Notes: generated from the sequence alone by a model not told the origin. 64,000 nucleotides of DNA from Bacteroidales bacterium (GCA_016293845.1 JAEDDH010000009.1:54406-118405); one strand, 5' to 3'. Shown: positions 53,417 to 63,939, numbered from the stretch's first letter. Made by a program: numbers and translations.

Positions 53417-53575
53417 TTTGCCGAATTAGACAATTTAATTGAAAACAAATCAAAACTCTGGCTCGACAGCGGCAAAATCTTTGGCAAATCTGGCGAAGGT
53501 TTTCAAAGAATCAACGCCGCCTGTCCACACAGGCTTTTGGAAGATGCAATGGCGCGGTTATCCTTAATTGTTTAA
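53417..53575 (+). pseudogene. C-terminal tail of a MalY/PatB-type C-S lyase
   Basis: The frame from 53417 reads KSKLWLDSGKIFGKSGEGFQ, then RINAACPHRLLEDAMARL, the end of class I aminotransferases of the cystathionine beta-lyase (MalY/PatB) subgroup. Everything upstream in that gene is gone. It is fused to the nitrogenase-like remnant without a start codon, showing a deletion that joined two sulfur-related genes. Its last codons overlap rsmE on the other strand. Confidence 0.7.
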
Positions 53576-54280
53576 CGCAGACAAAAAAGCACACACTGCC
53601 ACGCCTGCTGTTTCGGTTCTTAACCGAGTGTTTCCAAGCGATACGGGGCGAAACCCTGAGGATAGCGCCAAAGATATTTCTTTATCAGAAAAATCGCCCT
53701 CAGGACCAATTAACGTTATTGACCTACTGTGAGGCAAAACTGCGTTTGAAAAAAACGTTTTTTCGCCTTCTTCGCAATGAGCTATTAATTTGGTTTCGTC
53801 CGAAACTGATTTTATTACATCGGCAAATGGAGTGAGAGGATTGATAGTGGTTACCACAGCATTGCCGCTCTGTTTAAACGCCGAAAGAGCAATTTTTTCT
53901 AATCTGTCGGTTTTGAGTATTTTCCTTTCGCTATGGTCGCATAGGAGAGGGGTGATAGAGTCAACGCCAAATTCTACCGCTTTTTCTACAAACCATTCAA
54001 AACGGTCGATGTTTTTGGTGGGTGCAATTGCCACATGGTTGAAATAATTACGACGGTAAATATCTGAAATAATGCTGGTGGTTTGTGCGGCGCAAGTGTT
54101 CTTTGAACAAACAGTTATTACAGCGTTGTATACAGTACCCCTGCCGTCGGCAATGGCTATGTTGTCGCCTGTGGCAAGTCTAAGCACTTTGCAGCAATGA
54201 GCCGCCTCCTCGTCGCTGAGGTATACAGTGGCGTTTTCGGCGGCATCAGGTGCATAAAATATGTGAAGGTTTTCTTTCAT
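53564..54280 (-). CDS. rsmE: 16S rRNA m3U1498 methyltransferase
   Basis: RsmE methylates U1498 of 16S rRNA. The 238-residue protein has an N-terminal PUA-like part (HIFYAPDAAENATVYLSDEE, HCCKVLRLATGD) and a C-terminal SPOUT knot with the SAM-site LIGPEGDFSDKEI and VSLGNTRLRTETAGVAV. Length is normal. It follows the large exported protein gene on the minus strand with a 2-bp gap. Confidence 0.95.
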   Translation of the reverse strand: MKENLHIFYAPDAAENATVYLSDEEAAHCCKVLRLATGDNIAIADGRGTVYNAVITVCSKNTCAAQTTSIISDIYRRNYFNHVAIAPTKNIDRFEWFVEKAVEFGVDSITPLLCDHSERKILKTDRLEKIALSAFKQSGNAVVTTINPLTPFADVIKSVSDETKLIAHCEEGEKTFFSNAVLPHSRSITLIGPEGDFSDKEISLALSSGFRPVSLGNTRLRTETAGVAVCAFLSALNN

Positions 54281-54282
54281 TT

Positions 54283-57200
54283 TTAATTGTCGATAAAGTC
54301 TTGTTCTTCAAAATCAGCCTCGTCTGAAGGTTGCGGCGCGGGCTCAGTCTGTGGCTCTGGCTCAGGCTGCGGTTCGGGCTGTGGCTCGGGCTGTGGCTCA
54401 GGTTGAGGTTCTTCCTCAAAGTCAGACTCTTCGGTTTGAGGTTGAGGTGCAGGGGTGGGAGAGGACTGCGGTTCTTCCTCAAAGTCTGATTCTTCTTCTT
54501 GCGGTTGGGCAGGTTGCGAAGGCTGTGGTTGCGATATGTTCAACGAATCGGTTGCAATGTTGAGAGTGTCCTGCATAGCCATATTGTTTTGATCGTCGAT
54601 TTCTTGATCCGAAGGCGTGGGTTCTGCGGGCACATCTTGGGCAAACGAGCGTACAAATTTGTTTTTAACAGCTTCGTTGCCTATAACAAATTGATATTCA
54701 TTGTTTTTGTCGTATTTTAAGATACGTTCTTTGTCTTTGGTGTAATTGATTTTGTTGTTAAACTCTTCGTCGCTCGATAGGCAGTACATTGTTCCACCTT
54801 TGTAGTTGTAGTAATACCATGTTCCGGGCTTTGGTTGCAGGTAAATTGAAATTTGGTCGCCTTTTTTGCGGTTTCTCACAATTTCCACATTGCCTTTCAT
54901 ATAGCGGTTGATCATGGTTCCACCAATAAAACCAACGCCGATGTCGCCGGTAGAGCGGTAAGTGTGTGTAGTGGTGTCGAATGTCATTCTCAAGTCGGTG
55001 AGCACAATGGTTTTTGATAATTCGCCTGGCATTTTTGAAATCGAGCCCGAAAGCGAATAATCCGAAAGCACTCTCGACGTACTATCCAAACCGATAAGAT
55101 ATTGCAGACGTTTGCGGATGCTCTCTTGTGCCATGTTAACGGGCTTTGCGTCAGGTACTTCGTTGAGAGTTTCTGCCATTATTTTTATCACATCTTGTCG
55201 GATAAAGAAATCAAGCGACAATAACATGCTGAGTGTTACCTTGTTGTTTTCTTTTTGGTGCATCATAGTACCTTTGGTAACGAGTCGTACAGGATTTAAA
55301 TTTACGTTTGTGGTAATATTTCCTTCGCCCGAAACAAAACATAATGCCCTAAATAGCGAAATAGAGTTGTCGGGGTACGACGGGTCGGCGAGTTTTTTTG
55401 TCGAAGCCACTTGATATTGGTTGTTTCTAATGGCGTACGAAAGACCTTTGCCAGCTGCTAACACGGGTTCGTCGCGGTTTTCAATCTTACGTCCCATAAA
55501 GAGCGAATAAAGCTGTTCTTTGTCGTGATTGTAGAAGAAACCAGTGTAGAGCCTTACGTGGGCAGTGTCTACCACGCGGTCGGAAATCGGGAATACAATG
55601 CTGTCGGGGTTGATGTTACCTTCAAAACGGAACGGCATTATAGCACTGTCGCAATCTTGGCGAATGTAGGCATATCCGTTGAATTTGATGCCTGGAATAT
55701 TACCCATAAACGAGTATTTGCCCGAAAACATATATTGCGGACTAAGCATAAATTGCTCTGATTCATCCACTGTGCCAATACCAAATGTGCAACGAACTCT
55801 TTCGGCTGTTTGTGCGGTGTCTTGTTTGATTTTGCGCACCTCCATCGAATCAAGTTTGATGTAGTTGATACCTTGTTTGGGGTTGTTGTATTCGTATTGT
55901 CCGCCAACGGCTTTAAAGTAATATTTGTCGCGGATACGTACCGAAGTATTAACGATTTTGTGCATTAGCGAATCTTGGTTGCAGGTAACGAGAGCGTTGT
56001 CGAAATTGCCTATCGAACCACCCTTATACACCGAAATCAAGCCTGAGGGGTCAATTTTAGCGTCCACCACGTTGATTACACCCGGTTCGTGAACGCTGAT
56101 GATACCCTCTTGAGGCGAGTACGACGAACCAAATGCCGAATATGTCAAAGTGTCTTTGTCGCACACGAGCGTTACGCCGCCGAGCAAGGGGTCGTCTTTG
56201 GCGTTTACGTATCGGATTTTTTCAAATTCTTCTTCGGTTTTGGCAATCATATTTTGGTCGTAGTCGGGAAGGTCTAAACCAAATTGAAGCAGGTCTTTGT
56301 TGATGCTCCAATAGTAGAATCGTGTTTTTTGTTTGTATTTGTGTTGAGGAAAAAACACCTTTGCACTATCGTCGGCGGCAATAAATCGTGCCCATTGAGC
56401 GGTGGAATCAACGTTGAAAACGGCGTTGTAGTTGTAGGCGAATAGATGCCCTGTGGAGTCGCCGGGTTGTTGCGGGTCGTAATAGTAAAAAGTGGCTGTG
56501 TCGGCTCGGAAAGTTTTGTTGTGTATATCGAATTTCTTTGAGGATAATCCCGTGCCGGCATAAAGTAGCAAACCTTCGCCGCCCATTTTGTCGGGAGTGA
56601 TATCAATAGTGCCGTTGTATTTGGCAGCACCATTGTAAAGCGAAAAAGCGGTGTCTTTTGTGGTGGCAGAAAAACGGTCTTCGGCAGGTTTCCAAAACAC
56701 AAGGGCGGTGTCGGCATGAAGGTCGGGAATATCGCTCTTAACGTCGGGAATTGTGCCCACTTGATCTTTTGTAACTGCCTTTACATCAAGGTAATTTACA
56801 TTACCAGTAACAGAGTCGGGATAGAAAAAGAATTTTTCGGCGCGAGCCACAGCGGTAAGATATTGAATTTCGCCATCGCCGCCAAGACCTTTGCCGTTGA
56901 GGGTAACGGTATTGTGATACGTACCTTTGCCAGAGAACAGCTCCATACCATCGTCGGGCGTGGGCATCACAAATCCAAGCGACATATCGGGCTGCACGGT
57001 GAGCGTTACGGCAAGGGCGGGGAAAATTCCAGACTCAAACGAACCCTTAGCTTGCACGGCGTTGAGCGATATGTAGTTCATACTGTCGAGCTCAAACGGA
57101 AACACTGTCATGTGAAATTTTTCGCGGTCGTATTTTCCGCTGGTAATTTTGTCGTAATACACGAATGAAGTATCGTTTGTAATAAGTTTGGGCATGTGTT

Positions 57201-59223
57201 CGAATTTATCTTTGCCCGATTTGTTAAACGACGAGTCGATTTCCAACACACCCTTGATGTGCTCAAACACGCTTCGCACCGAATCAACTCTAAGCTTGCC
57301 ATCCACTTCGTTGTAAGCCAAGAGCGCCATAGAGTCTGCATCGGGAATTGATACAGTAAACTTGTCGTACGAAAAGTCGAATTTTTTGCCGTAAAAGTCG
57401 GTGAGTCCTGCGCTGATTTTGCCGTTAAACTTGATATTCAAGCTGTCGCCAATTACGATAGCAGAATCGGGCGTTACCACCACGTTTGAACTCTTGCTTA
57501 GGCTAAACGGCGAAACATTAAAAATCGAAAGGTTGTAATCTTTGATATTAAACACTGCATTAACGTCGCCACGGTGCGCTACTTCAGATTTAATATCAAT
57601 ACAATCGTAATCCTTAGACTTTGAGCTGCAACCAATTACATCAAAAATCTTTTGATCTATATGTCCTGTTTGCGTTTCGGGGTCGTAATGTACCAACCCA
57701 TCGTACGAAAATTTGCGGAGAATTTCAGATACTTTTTCGTCGGAGATAAAAATGCCGTAAGTTTCGCGCAAATATTGGTTGTAGTCGTAGGGCGTTATTT
57801 CAAAAGTTTGTTTGGCGTAAATAAAATTGTGGAGCGCTAAAACAGGGTGCACGCGATCCATACCTTGAAGGTTTTTGAATTCTATTTCGTCGAAATAATC
57901 GTATGATTGAAACTGTGCTTTATTGGATGATGCCGAACGGTTTGTTACAAAATAAATAGCTGTATCGCCAAGATGCCATTGAAGTTCGTTAACGTCGAAT
58001 TTTAAAAAGTGGTAAGTATCAATGTATTTAGCCACTTCCGAGCCAGTGTTGAGTTTCAAAAGAGTTAGCAGCGAGTCGCGGGCGCGGTATCTAAGACGCA
58101 AACCGATGTGCGATATAGAGTCGTTGCCAAAATTGATAGTAATTTTGGCTTTGTTAGATTCAATGCGGTCGATATTGTAGATAAAAGCCGTTGATTTAGC
58201 GGTAATTAGCTTTTTGCCATCGTATTTAAAAGTAAGTTGAGCATTAACATCGGTGTCGCCAACGCCCGAAAAAACGCTTCCGTGTTGAGCGTAACCACCC
58301 TGATAATCAATATTATGAATAAGGTTAGGAATTGCTAAATAGCGGTTGTAAGATTCAAACTGAGGATACCTTGCCTTGGCTCCAAAACCGCCTGTTACTA
58401 TTTTGTCGGTATATTCGCCCTTGATAGGGGTTCTGAAAAAAAACGGATTGTGAAATTCCACACTATCGGCAGTAAAATCCATTCTTTTGGTTTCTATCTC
58501 GTATTTGTTGAGTTTGGCATACATCGAGTCGGGCGAAATGCCTGCACGTTGCCAGTCTACCTTGCCGCCGTTTCCAAACCATTTTTTTTCGGCAAAATTG
58601 TATTCGCCTGTGGTGTTGTAAATTACAAGCGAACTATCGTCGCGCATTTTGCATCTGAGGTCTACATTGGAGCTTTTTACCCAAAGTTCGTTTTCTCCGT
58701 CGTTGTTGCTGCGGATTGATAGCTGATAGTTGTCGGTGCTGAGTATCCAAGCTTTAGAACCAAGAAATTCGATACTGTTATGTATCAGTAGGTTGTAAAC
58801 AAAAACTGTAATGTCGTTTATTTTGGTCATTGATACTCGGCCACTCATAAATTCTTTGATGTAGTTGTACCAAACGTCAAACTGCTGTGTTTTGTTTTTG
58901 TCGCAAAAAGCGTTGTAAGTTTTTATAAGATTATACATGTGGGGCGATGGGTTGCACCTTTTGGCAAGATACAAGTTCATAATCTCAATCATTTGAGATC
59001 TGATTTCGCCAGTGATAGCATTGGTTTCAATTTTGTCGGTAAATGCTTTAACATCAGTTTTTAATTCTTTGTTGAGCGATGTTTTTACCCCCATAAAGCT
59101 ATTGAGGTCGCCCACAAAATTTTCGTCATCGGCAAAGCTTTTTTGTTGAGCCGAAAGTGCAAGCGAGAGGGTGGAAAGCAAAATTGTCAGCAAAAATTTA
59201 GAAAGTAGAAACCGTTTTTTCAT
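54283..59223 (-). CDS. Large exported protein with acidic Pro/Gln repeat tail
   Basis: The 1646-residue protein has a Sec signal (ILLSTLSLALSAQQ) and a long, strand-rich body with repeating segments of the form TxTxxGxxxF and GxGxYxxxxxxx, and no clear Pfam-type signature visible to me. The C-terminal 100 residues are low complexity: (Glu/Pro/Gln)-rich blocks with three copies of an (E)SDFEE-like motif and an (EPQP)n tract. It looks like a surface or periplasmic protein conserved in Bacteroidales without a known role. It is co-directional with rsmE. Confidence 0.8.
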   Translation of the reverse strand: MKKRFLLSKFLLTILLSTLSLALSAQQKSFADDENFVGDLNSFMGVKTSLNKELKTDVKAFTDKIETNAITGEIRSQMIEIMNLYLAKRCNPSPHMYNLIKTYNAFCDKNKTQQFDVWYNYIKEFMSGRVSMTKINDITVFVYNLLIHNSIEFLGSKAWILSTDNYQLSIRSNNDGENELWVKSSNVDLRCKMRDDSSLVIYNTTGEYNFAEKKWFGNGGKVDWQRAGISPDSMYAKLNKYEIETKRMDFTADSVEFHNPFFFRTPIKGEYTDKIVTGGFGAKARYPQFESYNRYLAIPNLIHNIDYQGGYAQHGSVFSGVGDTDVNAQLTFKYDGKKLITAKSTAFIYNIDRIESNKAKITINFGNDSISHIGLRLRYRARDSLLTLLKLNTGSEVAKYIDTYHFLKFDVNELQWHLGDTAIYFVTNRSASSNKAQFQSYDYFDEIEFKNLQGMDRVHPVLALHNFIYAKQTFEITPYDYNQYLRETYGIFISDEKVSEILRKFSYDGLVHYDPETQTGHIDQKIFDVIGCSSKSKDYDCIDIKSEVAHRGDVNAVFNIKDYNLSIFNVSPFSLSKSSNVVVTPDSAIVIGDSLNIKFNGKISAGLTDFYGKKFDFSYDKFTVSIPDADSMALLAYNEVDGKLRVDSVRSVFEHIKGVLEIDSSFNKSGKDKFEHMPKLITNDTSFVYYDKITSGKYDREKFHMTVFPFELDSMNYISLNAVQAKGSFESGIFPALAVTLTVQPDMSLGFVMPTPDDGMELFSGKGTYHNTVTLNGKGLGGDGEIQYLTAVARAEKFFFYPDSVTGNVNYLDVKAVTKDQVGTIPDVKSDIPDLHADTALVFWKPAEDRFSATTKDTAFSLYNGAAKYNGTIDITPDKMGGEGLLLYAGTGLSSKKFDIHNKTFRADTATFYYYDPQQPGDSTGHLFAYNYNAVFNVDSTAQWARFIAADDSAKVFFPQHKYKQKTRFYYWSINKDLLQFGLDLPDYDQNMIAKTEEEFEKIRYVNAKDDPLLGGVTLVCDKDTLTYSAFGSSYSPQEGIISVHEPGVINVVDAKIDPSGLISVYKGGSIGNFDNALVTCNQDSLMHKIVNTSVRIRDKYYFKAVGGQYEYNNPKQGINYIKLDSMEVRKIKQDTAQTAERVRCTFGIGTVDESEQFMLSPQYMFSGKYSFMGNIPGIKFNGYAYIRQDCDSAIMPFRFEGNINPDSIVFPISDRVVDTAHVRLYTGFFYNHDKEQLYSLFMGRKIENRDEPVLAAGKGLSYAIRNNQYQVASTKKLADPSYPDNSISLFRALCFVSGEGNITTNVNLNPVRLVTKGTMMHQKENNKVTLSMLLSLDFFIRQDVIKIMAETLNEVPDAKPVNMAQESIRKRLQYLIGLDSTSRVLSDYSLSGSISKMPGELSKTIVLTDLRMTFDTTTHTYRSTGDIGVGFIGGTMINRYMKGNVEIVRNRKKGDQISIYLQPKPGTWYYYNYKGGTMYCLSSDEEFNNKINYTKDKERILKYDKNNEYQFVIGNEAVKNKFVRSFAQDVPAEPTPSDQEIDDQNNMAMQDTLNIATDSLNISQPQPSQPAQPQEEESDFEEEPQSSPTPAPQPQTEESDFEEEPQPEPQPEPQPEPQPEPEPQTEPAPQPSDEADFEEQDFIDN

Positions 59224-59281
59224 AGTAGATTATTTTTATGATGCGATAAAACAAAACGTTGATATCTGTTTAAAAATCAAA

Positions 59282-59319
59282 GCGGACGGAACGTCCCTAT
59301 AAAAAACGCATCCGTCCGC
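59282..59319 (-). terminator. Terminator-like hairpin downstream of tpiA
   Basis: GCGGACGGA 59282-59290 is the reverse complement of 59311-59319. On the minus strand a T-rich stretch follows. It lies between tpiA and the large exported protein gene. Confidence 0.55.
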
Positions 59320-59341
59320 AAAAAATTATAAAGATAGTGTA

Positions 59342-60109
59342 CTATCTTGCGTCGATAAGTTTTGCGAAATCGTCGGCTTTGAGTGCAGCACCACCGATCA
59401 AACCACCGTCAACGTCTTTTTTAGCAAAGATTTCGGCAGCGTTAGAGGGTTTGCAGCTTCCACCGTAGAGAATTGTGGTGTCGTCGGCGATAGCTTGACC
59501 AAAGTTGTCAGCGATAGCCTTACGAATCATGGCGTGAATCTCTTGAGCCTGTTCGGGAGTAGCTGTAAGACCAGTACCAATAGCCCAAACGGGTTCGTAA
59601 GCAATGATTACTTTCTTAAACTCTTCGGGTGTGAGAGTGAAAACAGTGTCAACGAGCTGAGCCTTGATAACGTTGTTGTAAAGGTTGGCTCCAGCTTCGC
59701 GCTGTTCTTTGGTTTCGCCGATGCAGAAGATGATGTCGAGACCTTCAGCAAGAGCGAGTTTGATTTTCTTGAGAAGAATTTCAGAATTTTCTTTGAAATA
59801 CTGACGACGCTCTGAGTGTCCGAGGATAACAGCTTTAACGCCAAGACCTTTGAGCATCGAAGCCGAAACTTCGCCAGTGTAAGCGCCATTAGTGGTGGCA
59901 GCGCAGTCTTGAGCTGCAAGTATCACTTTGTCGGCGTTGATTACCTGTGCAACGGGTGCAAGGTGTGTAAACGGGGGAGCGATTACAACTTGTTTGTTGG
60001 CGGGAAGGTTCTTACCTGCGGCATACTCGCTTACTTTTTTTGCGAGTTCAACTCCTTCGGCAACTGATGTATTCATTTTCCAATTGCCAGCTACTATAAG
60101 TTTTCTCAT
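59342..60109 (-). CDS. tpiA: Triosephosphate isomerase
   Basis: TpiA interconverts dihydroxyacetone phosphate and glyceraldehyde 3-phosphate. The 255-residue protein has AGNWKMN at the start (catalytic Lys), the catalytic His in ILGHSERRQYF and the Glu-containing loop AYEPVWAIGTGLTA, followed by ILYGGSCKPSN. Length and residues are normal. Confidence 0.97.
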   Translation of the reverse strand: MRKLIVAGNWKMNTSVAEGVELAKKVSEYAAGKNLPANKQVVIAPPFTHLAPVAQVINADKVILAAQDCAATTNGAYTGEVSASMLKGLGVKAVILGHSERRQYFKENSEILLKKIKLALAEGLDIIFCIGETKEQREAGANLYNNVIKAQLVDTVFTLTPEEFKKVIIAYEPVWAIGTGLTATPEQAQEIHAMIRKAIADNFGQAIADDTTILYGGSCKPSNAAEIFAKKDVDGGLIGGAALKADDFAKLIDAR

Positions 60110-60136
60110 TTTTAAAAATAATATTATAAATATGTT

Positions 60137-60871
60137 TTACAATCTGTCGATAAATTTTGATTCTTCTAATTGTTTGTAATACTCTTCGCGTTCGAGCACC
60201 TCTTGTTCGAGCGAACCCATGGTTAATTGCGAAAGGTCGTATTCGCTTGCTGCTATTGAGTTTAGCTCGTGTTCGTCGGCTTGCTCCATGTGGCTGTCGT
60301 GACCCTCGAGCTTTTTCATCAGCTTTTCTTTTTGCTTAACGGCTTTTATTTTGTCTTTGAGCTTGAGGTATTCGTCTTGTTTTTTGTCAAAAACCTCGAT
60401 ACGCTCTTTGTAGCCGTTGATTTTGTCGCGGTAACCTTTTACGATGTTGTCGCATTTGTCTTCGGCTTCAAATTCTATTTTGGCGCCAAGCTGCTCGTGA
60501 ATTTTGTCGTAGTTTTCGTATAGTTTTTCTTTTTCTAACGGTATTCCTTCTTTTTGAGCAGCAGCAGAATACGCTGAAAAAATTGCGTCGTTGCTCCACG
60601 AGGTGAGGCGGCGGATTTCGCTTTCGGCTTTAAATTTATTGCGGCGTGCTTCTGAAATCTGATTGTTGATTTTGCCTTCGAGCGATGCCTCGCCTTTGTC
60701 GAATGAAGTCTGATTGGATGCATCGATTAATTTGCCTCCTACAAATGTACCAAGGGCGAGCAATATGCCACAGCTTGCTGCTAAGAATCCTATAATGCCA
60801 TGACCAAAAATCCAGCTTAACAAACCTGCGCCTATCATTATAAGGCTGAAGATGTATAATATCTTTTTCAT
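60137..60871 (-). CDS. Membrane-anchored coiled-coil protein of unknown function
   Basis: The 244-residue protein has two membrane helices near the start (YIFSLIMIGAGLLSWIF, IIGFLAASCGILLALGTF) and then a long, highly charged coiled coil (residues about 70-215; KLKDKIKAVKQKEKLMKKLE). No domain was recognised. It lies between tpiA and tilS on the same strand. Confidence 0.75.
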   Translation of the reverse strand: MKKILYIFSLIMIGAGLLSWIFGHGIIGFLAASCGILLALGTFVGGKLIDASNQTSFDKGEASLEGKINNQISEARRNKFKAESEIRRLTSWSNDAIFSAYSAAAQKEGIPLEKEKLYENYDKIHEQLGAKIEFEAEDKCDNIVKGYRDKINGYKERIEVFDKKQDEYLKLKDKIKAVKQKEKLMKKLEGHDSHMEQADEHELNSIAASEYDLSQLTMGSLEQEVLEREEYYKQLEESKFIDRL

Positions 60872-60952
60872 AATCTAAAAATTTTTTTGGGTCAAAGATA
60901 CAACTTTTTTGGTTAACCACGATGGTTTTTGCCGTGTTTTTATTAAAAAAAA

Positions 60953-62302
60953 TTATAATATCTTGGTAATGCGAAATATATGCGTTGTGCTTGGCGATAC
61001 TTTGCCAATATTTGATGCTCGGATTCCCACCGCCCAAATAATTTCGCCACCCGAACATAAGATGGCAGTTTCCTCTTTTTGCACCACCGACAATTTGCTG
61101 TCGATAAATATGTCGCTGAGTTTTTTGGGCTGTTTGCGTCCAAAAGGAACAATGGTGTCGCCACTGCGCCAATGCCTTATTTCCAGTGGAAAATGCAGAT
61201 TGTCGAGGTCGAAAAATGCTGTGGTATTGTTGCATTTAAGGTTGATATCCGCCGAGTTGGTAATAATTTCTGTTTTAAACTTGCAATCTCCCCACACAAA
61301 ATTGCCGCCATCAATTTCTTCTTTTTTTATCAGTAGGGTAGATGTGTTGTTTTGCTGGCTTAATTTATTAATAATCAAATACTCACGGTCTTTTACCAAC
61401 TTGTGCGATGAACTAATAAACACCTTTCCGCTTAAGCCTTCGAGCGACATCTCAATTTGTACTACCTGATTTTTGTTGAAACCGTATGTGTGCAAAATTT
61501 CAAACATAAATGCTTCGCGATGAGGATATTGCAATAGCTTTTTGATGTTGATTTTTACACTATTGCCCTCGTTGCAAATGATATTGGCTTTTTGGCGTTC
61601 TATCTCTTCAAAATAAATTTCCTTTACCTGACGCAAATATTTAAACGTGTCGGCAAAATTGTGGCGAAACGATGGGTTAATTTCCTCAAAGTAAGGAACA
61701 ACGCAGTTGCGAATTTTATTTCGCGAAAACTCGGTTTCAAAGTTGGTAACGTCGGTAACGTATTCTAAATCATTATTTTTGATATAATCTTCGATTTCCT
61801 TTCTCGTAAAGCACAGCATTGGGCGGATTATTCTGCCATTTTTTTCGTGCATACCCGTAAGACCTGCGATGCCTGTTCCGCGCAAAAGATTGAGCATAAA
61901 AGTTTCCACAGCATCATCGATATGGTGCGCCACGGCGGTATAATTAAAGCCATGAATATCCATGAGCCTTTTAAATTCGGCATAACGCAAATCTCTTGCT
62001 GCCATCTCGATAGAAATATGATTATCGGCTGCGAAACTTTTTGTGTCAAAACTTTTTACATAGATATCCACACCGTATTTTTTTGCCAACTGCCTTACAA
62101 ACGCCTCGTCGCGATTGCTATCCTCACCTCTAAGATGAAAATTTACATGTGCAATCGCCACCTTGAATCCCGCCTTTACAAACATATCGAGCATAGCCAC
62201 CGAATCAGCACCCCCGCTGATGGCAAGGAGAATATGGTCTGCTTTGGTAGCAAGGTTATGGAATTTTATATTTGCAGTAAATCGAGCAAGCATTTGTGTC
62301 AA
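60953..62302 (-). CDS. tilS: tRNA(Ile)-lysidine synthase
   Basis: TilS converts C34 of tRNA-Ile (CAU) to lysidine. The 449-residue protein has the PP-loop LLAISGGADSVAMLDMF near residue 26 and GTGIAGLTGMHEKNGRIIRP. The C-terminal TilS domain follows (FPLEIRHWRSGDTIVPFGRK). Length is normal. Confidence 0.95.
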   Translation of the reverse strand: MTQMLARFTANIKFHNLATKADHILLAISGGADSVAMLDMFVKAGFKVAIAHVNFHLRGEDSNRDEAFVRQLAKKYGVDIYVKSFDTKSFAADNHISIEMAARDLRYAEFKRLMDIHGFNYTAVAHHIDDAVETFMLNLLRGTGIAGLTGMHEKNGRIIRPMLCFTRKEIEDYIKNNDLEYVTDVTNFETEFSRNKIRNCVVPYFEEINPSFRHNFADTFKYLRQVKEIYFEEIERQKANIICNEGNSVKINIKKLLQYPHREAFMFEILHTYGFNKNQVVQIEMSLEGLSGKVFISSSHKLVKDREYLIINKLSQQNNTSTLLIKKEEIDGGNFVWGDCKFKTEIITNSADINLKCNNTTAFFDLDNLHFPLEIRHWRSGDTIVPFGRKQPKKLSDIFIDSKLSVVQKEETAILCSGGEIIWAVGIRASNIGKVSPSTTHIFRITKIL

Positions 62303-62383
62303 GATTTAAAGTGGCAAAAATATATAAAATTGATAAAAACTCAAAAAATACTATGGTTGATATAGTAACCGTAAAATTGACAT

Positions 62384-62418
62384 AAAAAAACTCCGACAGA
62401 CCGTAATCAGCCGGAGTC
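62384..62418 (-). terminator. Terminator of the SusD gene
   Basis: On the minus strand ACTCCG/CGGAGT forms a stem and is followed by seven T (62384-62390 on the plus strand are A). Confidence 0.65.
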
Positions 62419-62486
62419 ATTTGATTTTAATAAATATCTATACTAACAAACTAAATATCTTTTGTTTAAGTAATTTGTTTGTTATC

Positions 62487-63939
62487 TTAGAATCCTTCAC
62501 GCTGTTTGAGGTTGGGATTCTTTGAAATAACGCTTGTGGGGAATGGGAAGTATTTGAACTTTTCCGAATATCCCTGAGAAACGATATTTTTGGTTACGTG
62601 ATCATTATTGTCGATAAGATAGAAACGCTCTCCGTCTTCGAGCACTTGGTCACCAGTTTGGATGGAACGAGTAATTTTGTCGCAGAGAGTTGGAACTACC
62701 TTGCCAGCATCAGCAACACGGCGTAATCGTTCCAACGGCGCATATCGTACCAGCGGCATCCTTCGAGCCACATTTCGAGCAATTTTTCACGTTTAAGAAC
62801 GTCCATATCAACAGTAGCACTGATAGTTTTAGAACCAGCACGCTCTTGAATCATATTGATATATTTCTTTGCTTCAGCGTATCGTTGGTCTGTAAGCATG
62901 CCTCAGCGTACATAAGAAGAACCTAAGCGTAACGCATAATGCAGTGGTTGATCATGCTTTGGTTAAAACCAGGAGCTTGCAAGTCGGATGTCTTAACAAT
63001 CTTTTTGAGCATGAGGTATTTCGACTGACCATAGAGTCCAAGCTCTTGTAACCCGATTTTGTCGCTCTTTTTGATATCTTCGAGCTTCATACCTTTGATG
63101 GGTTTCCATTCAATCAATTTACCATACATAAGGTCTTCGATAGAGATGATAGAAGCTTTCAAACGATAAGAATCAACTCCGTCGTTATCAACAAATTCTT
63201 TAGCAACCCACATCGGACACCGCAGCCGCCTCAACCTTCGATAGAAGAGTATTCTTCTTGGTTAACACGGTAAACCATACGGCTTGAACGCCAGCCCCAA
63301 AGGTTTGTCTGCATCCAAGTGGTACGCTGAATCATACCGTTCCAAGTTCCTGCATTGGGGTTGTAAGCAACATTGGCTTCAAAGATTTTCTCTTCGTTGC
63401 AGTCGCCTTCAACGTGGAAATTCATCGTGATCACAATTCTCTGGCATTGCATCACCATCAAGTACGTGGTCTACCTTGGGAGGATTATTCCAACCCAAAG
63501 CAAGCATCATGTGCATATAAGCACGCAACACTTTTGCCTCAGCTACGCATCTTTTTGCAATAGTAGATGTTTTATCAGCAAAGTGGTCAACAACCAAATT
63601 TGCGTAGTACAATGCGTAGTAATAGTTTTGGTACGCATTTTCGATAGTGGAGTTACCTGCGTCAAAACGGAACTCATTGAGACTATAGATCTGCTCATTG
63701 TAGCCGAGGTACTCTCCAGCGGCATACAAATCGTCGCCACATTGAACAGATGCCTGATATGTAGGAACGTATATTGAGCCACCTTCGTATCCGCACACGT
63801 TCCAGATAAATCCCGTGTAAGCCGAAACCAAAGCTTGCTCCGCGTCTTCGTCTGTGTTGTAGAAGTTTTCAATCGGAGTTACACCTTTTTGAGGTATATC
63901 AAGATTGTCTTCGCAAGACGATAATAAGACTGCTGACGC
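62487..63939 (-). pseudogene. SusD/RagB-family lipoprotein, frame-broken
   Basis: SusD-like lipoproteins cover a SusC channel and bind nutrients. Pieces in five frames together give a SusD protein: the lipobox region ending LLSSCEDNLDIPQKG near 63900; YQASVQCGDDLYAAGEY-like and YALYYANLVVDHF, AEAKVLRAYMHMMLALGWNNPP; a middle with QSMINHCIMRYA; KLLEMWLEGCRWYDMRRW-type sequence at about 62750; and the end ISKNPNLKQREGF. At least four frame changes occur (near 62890, 63220, 63430 and 63880), a density more like poor read quality than decay. Its SusC partner would lie right of the window. Confidence 0.7.
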
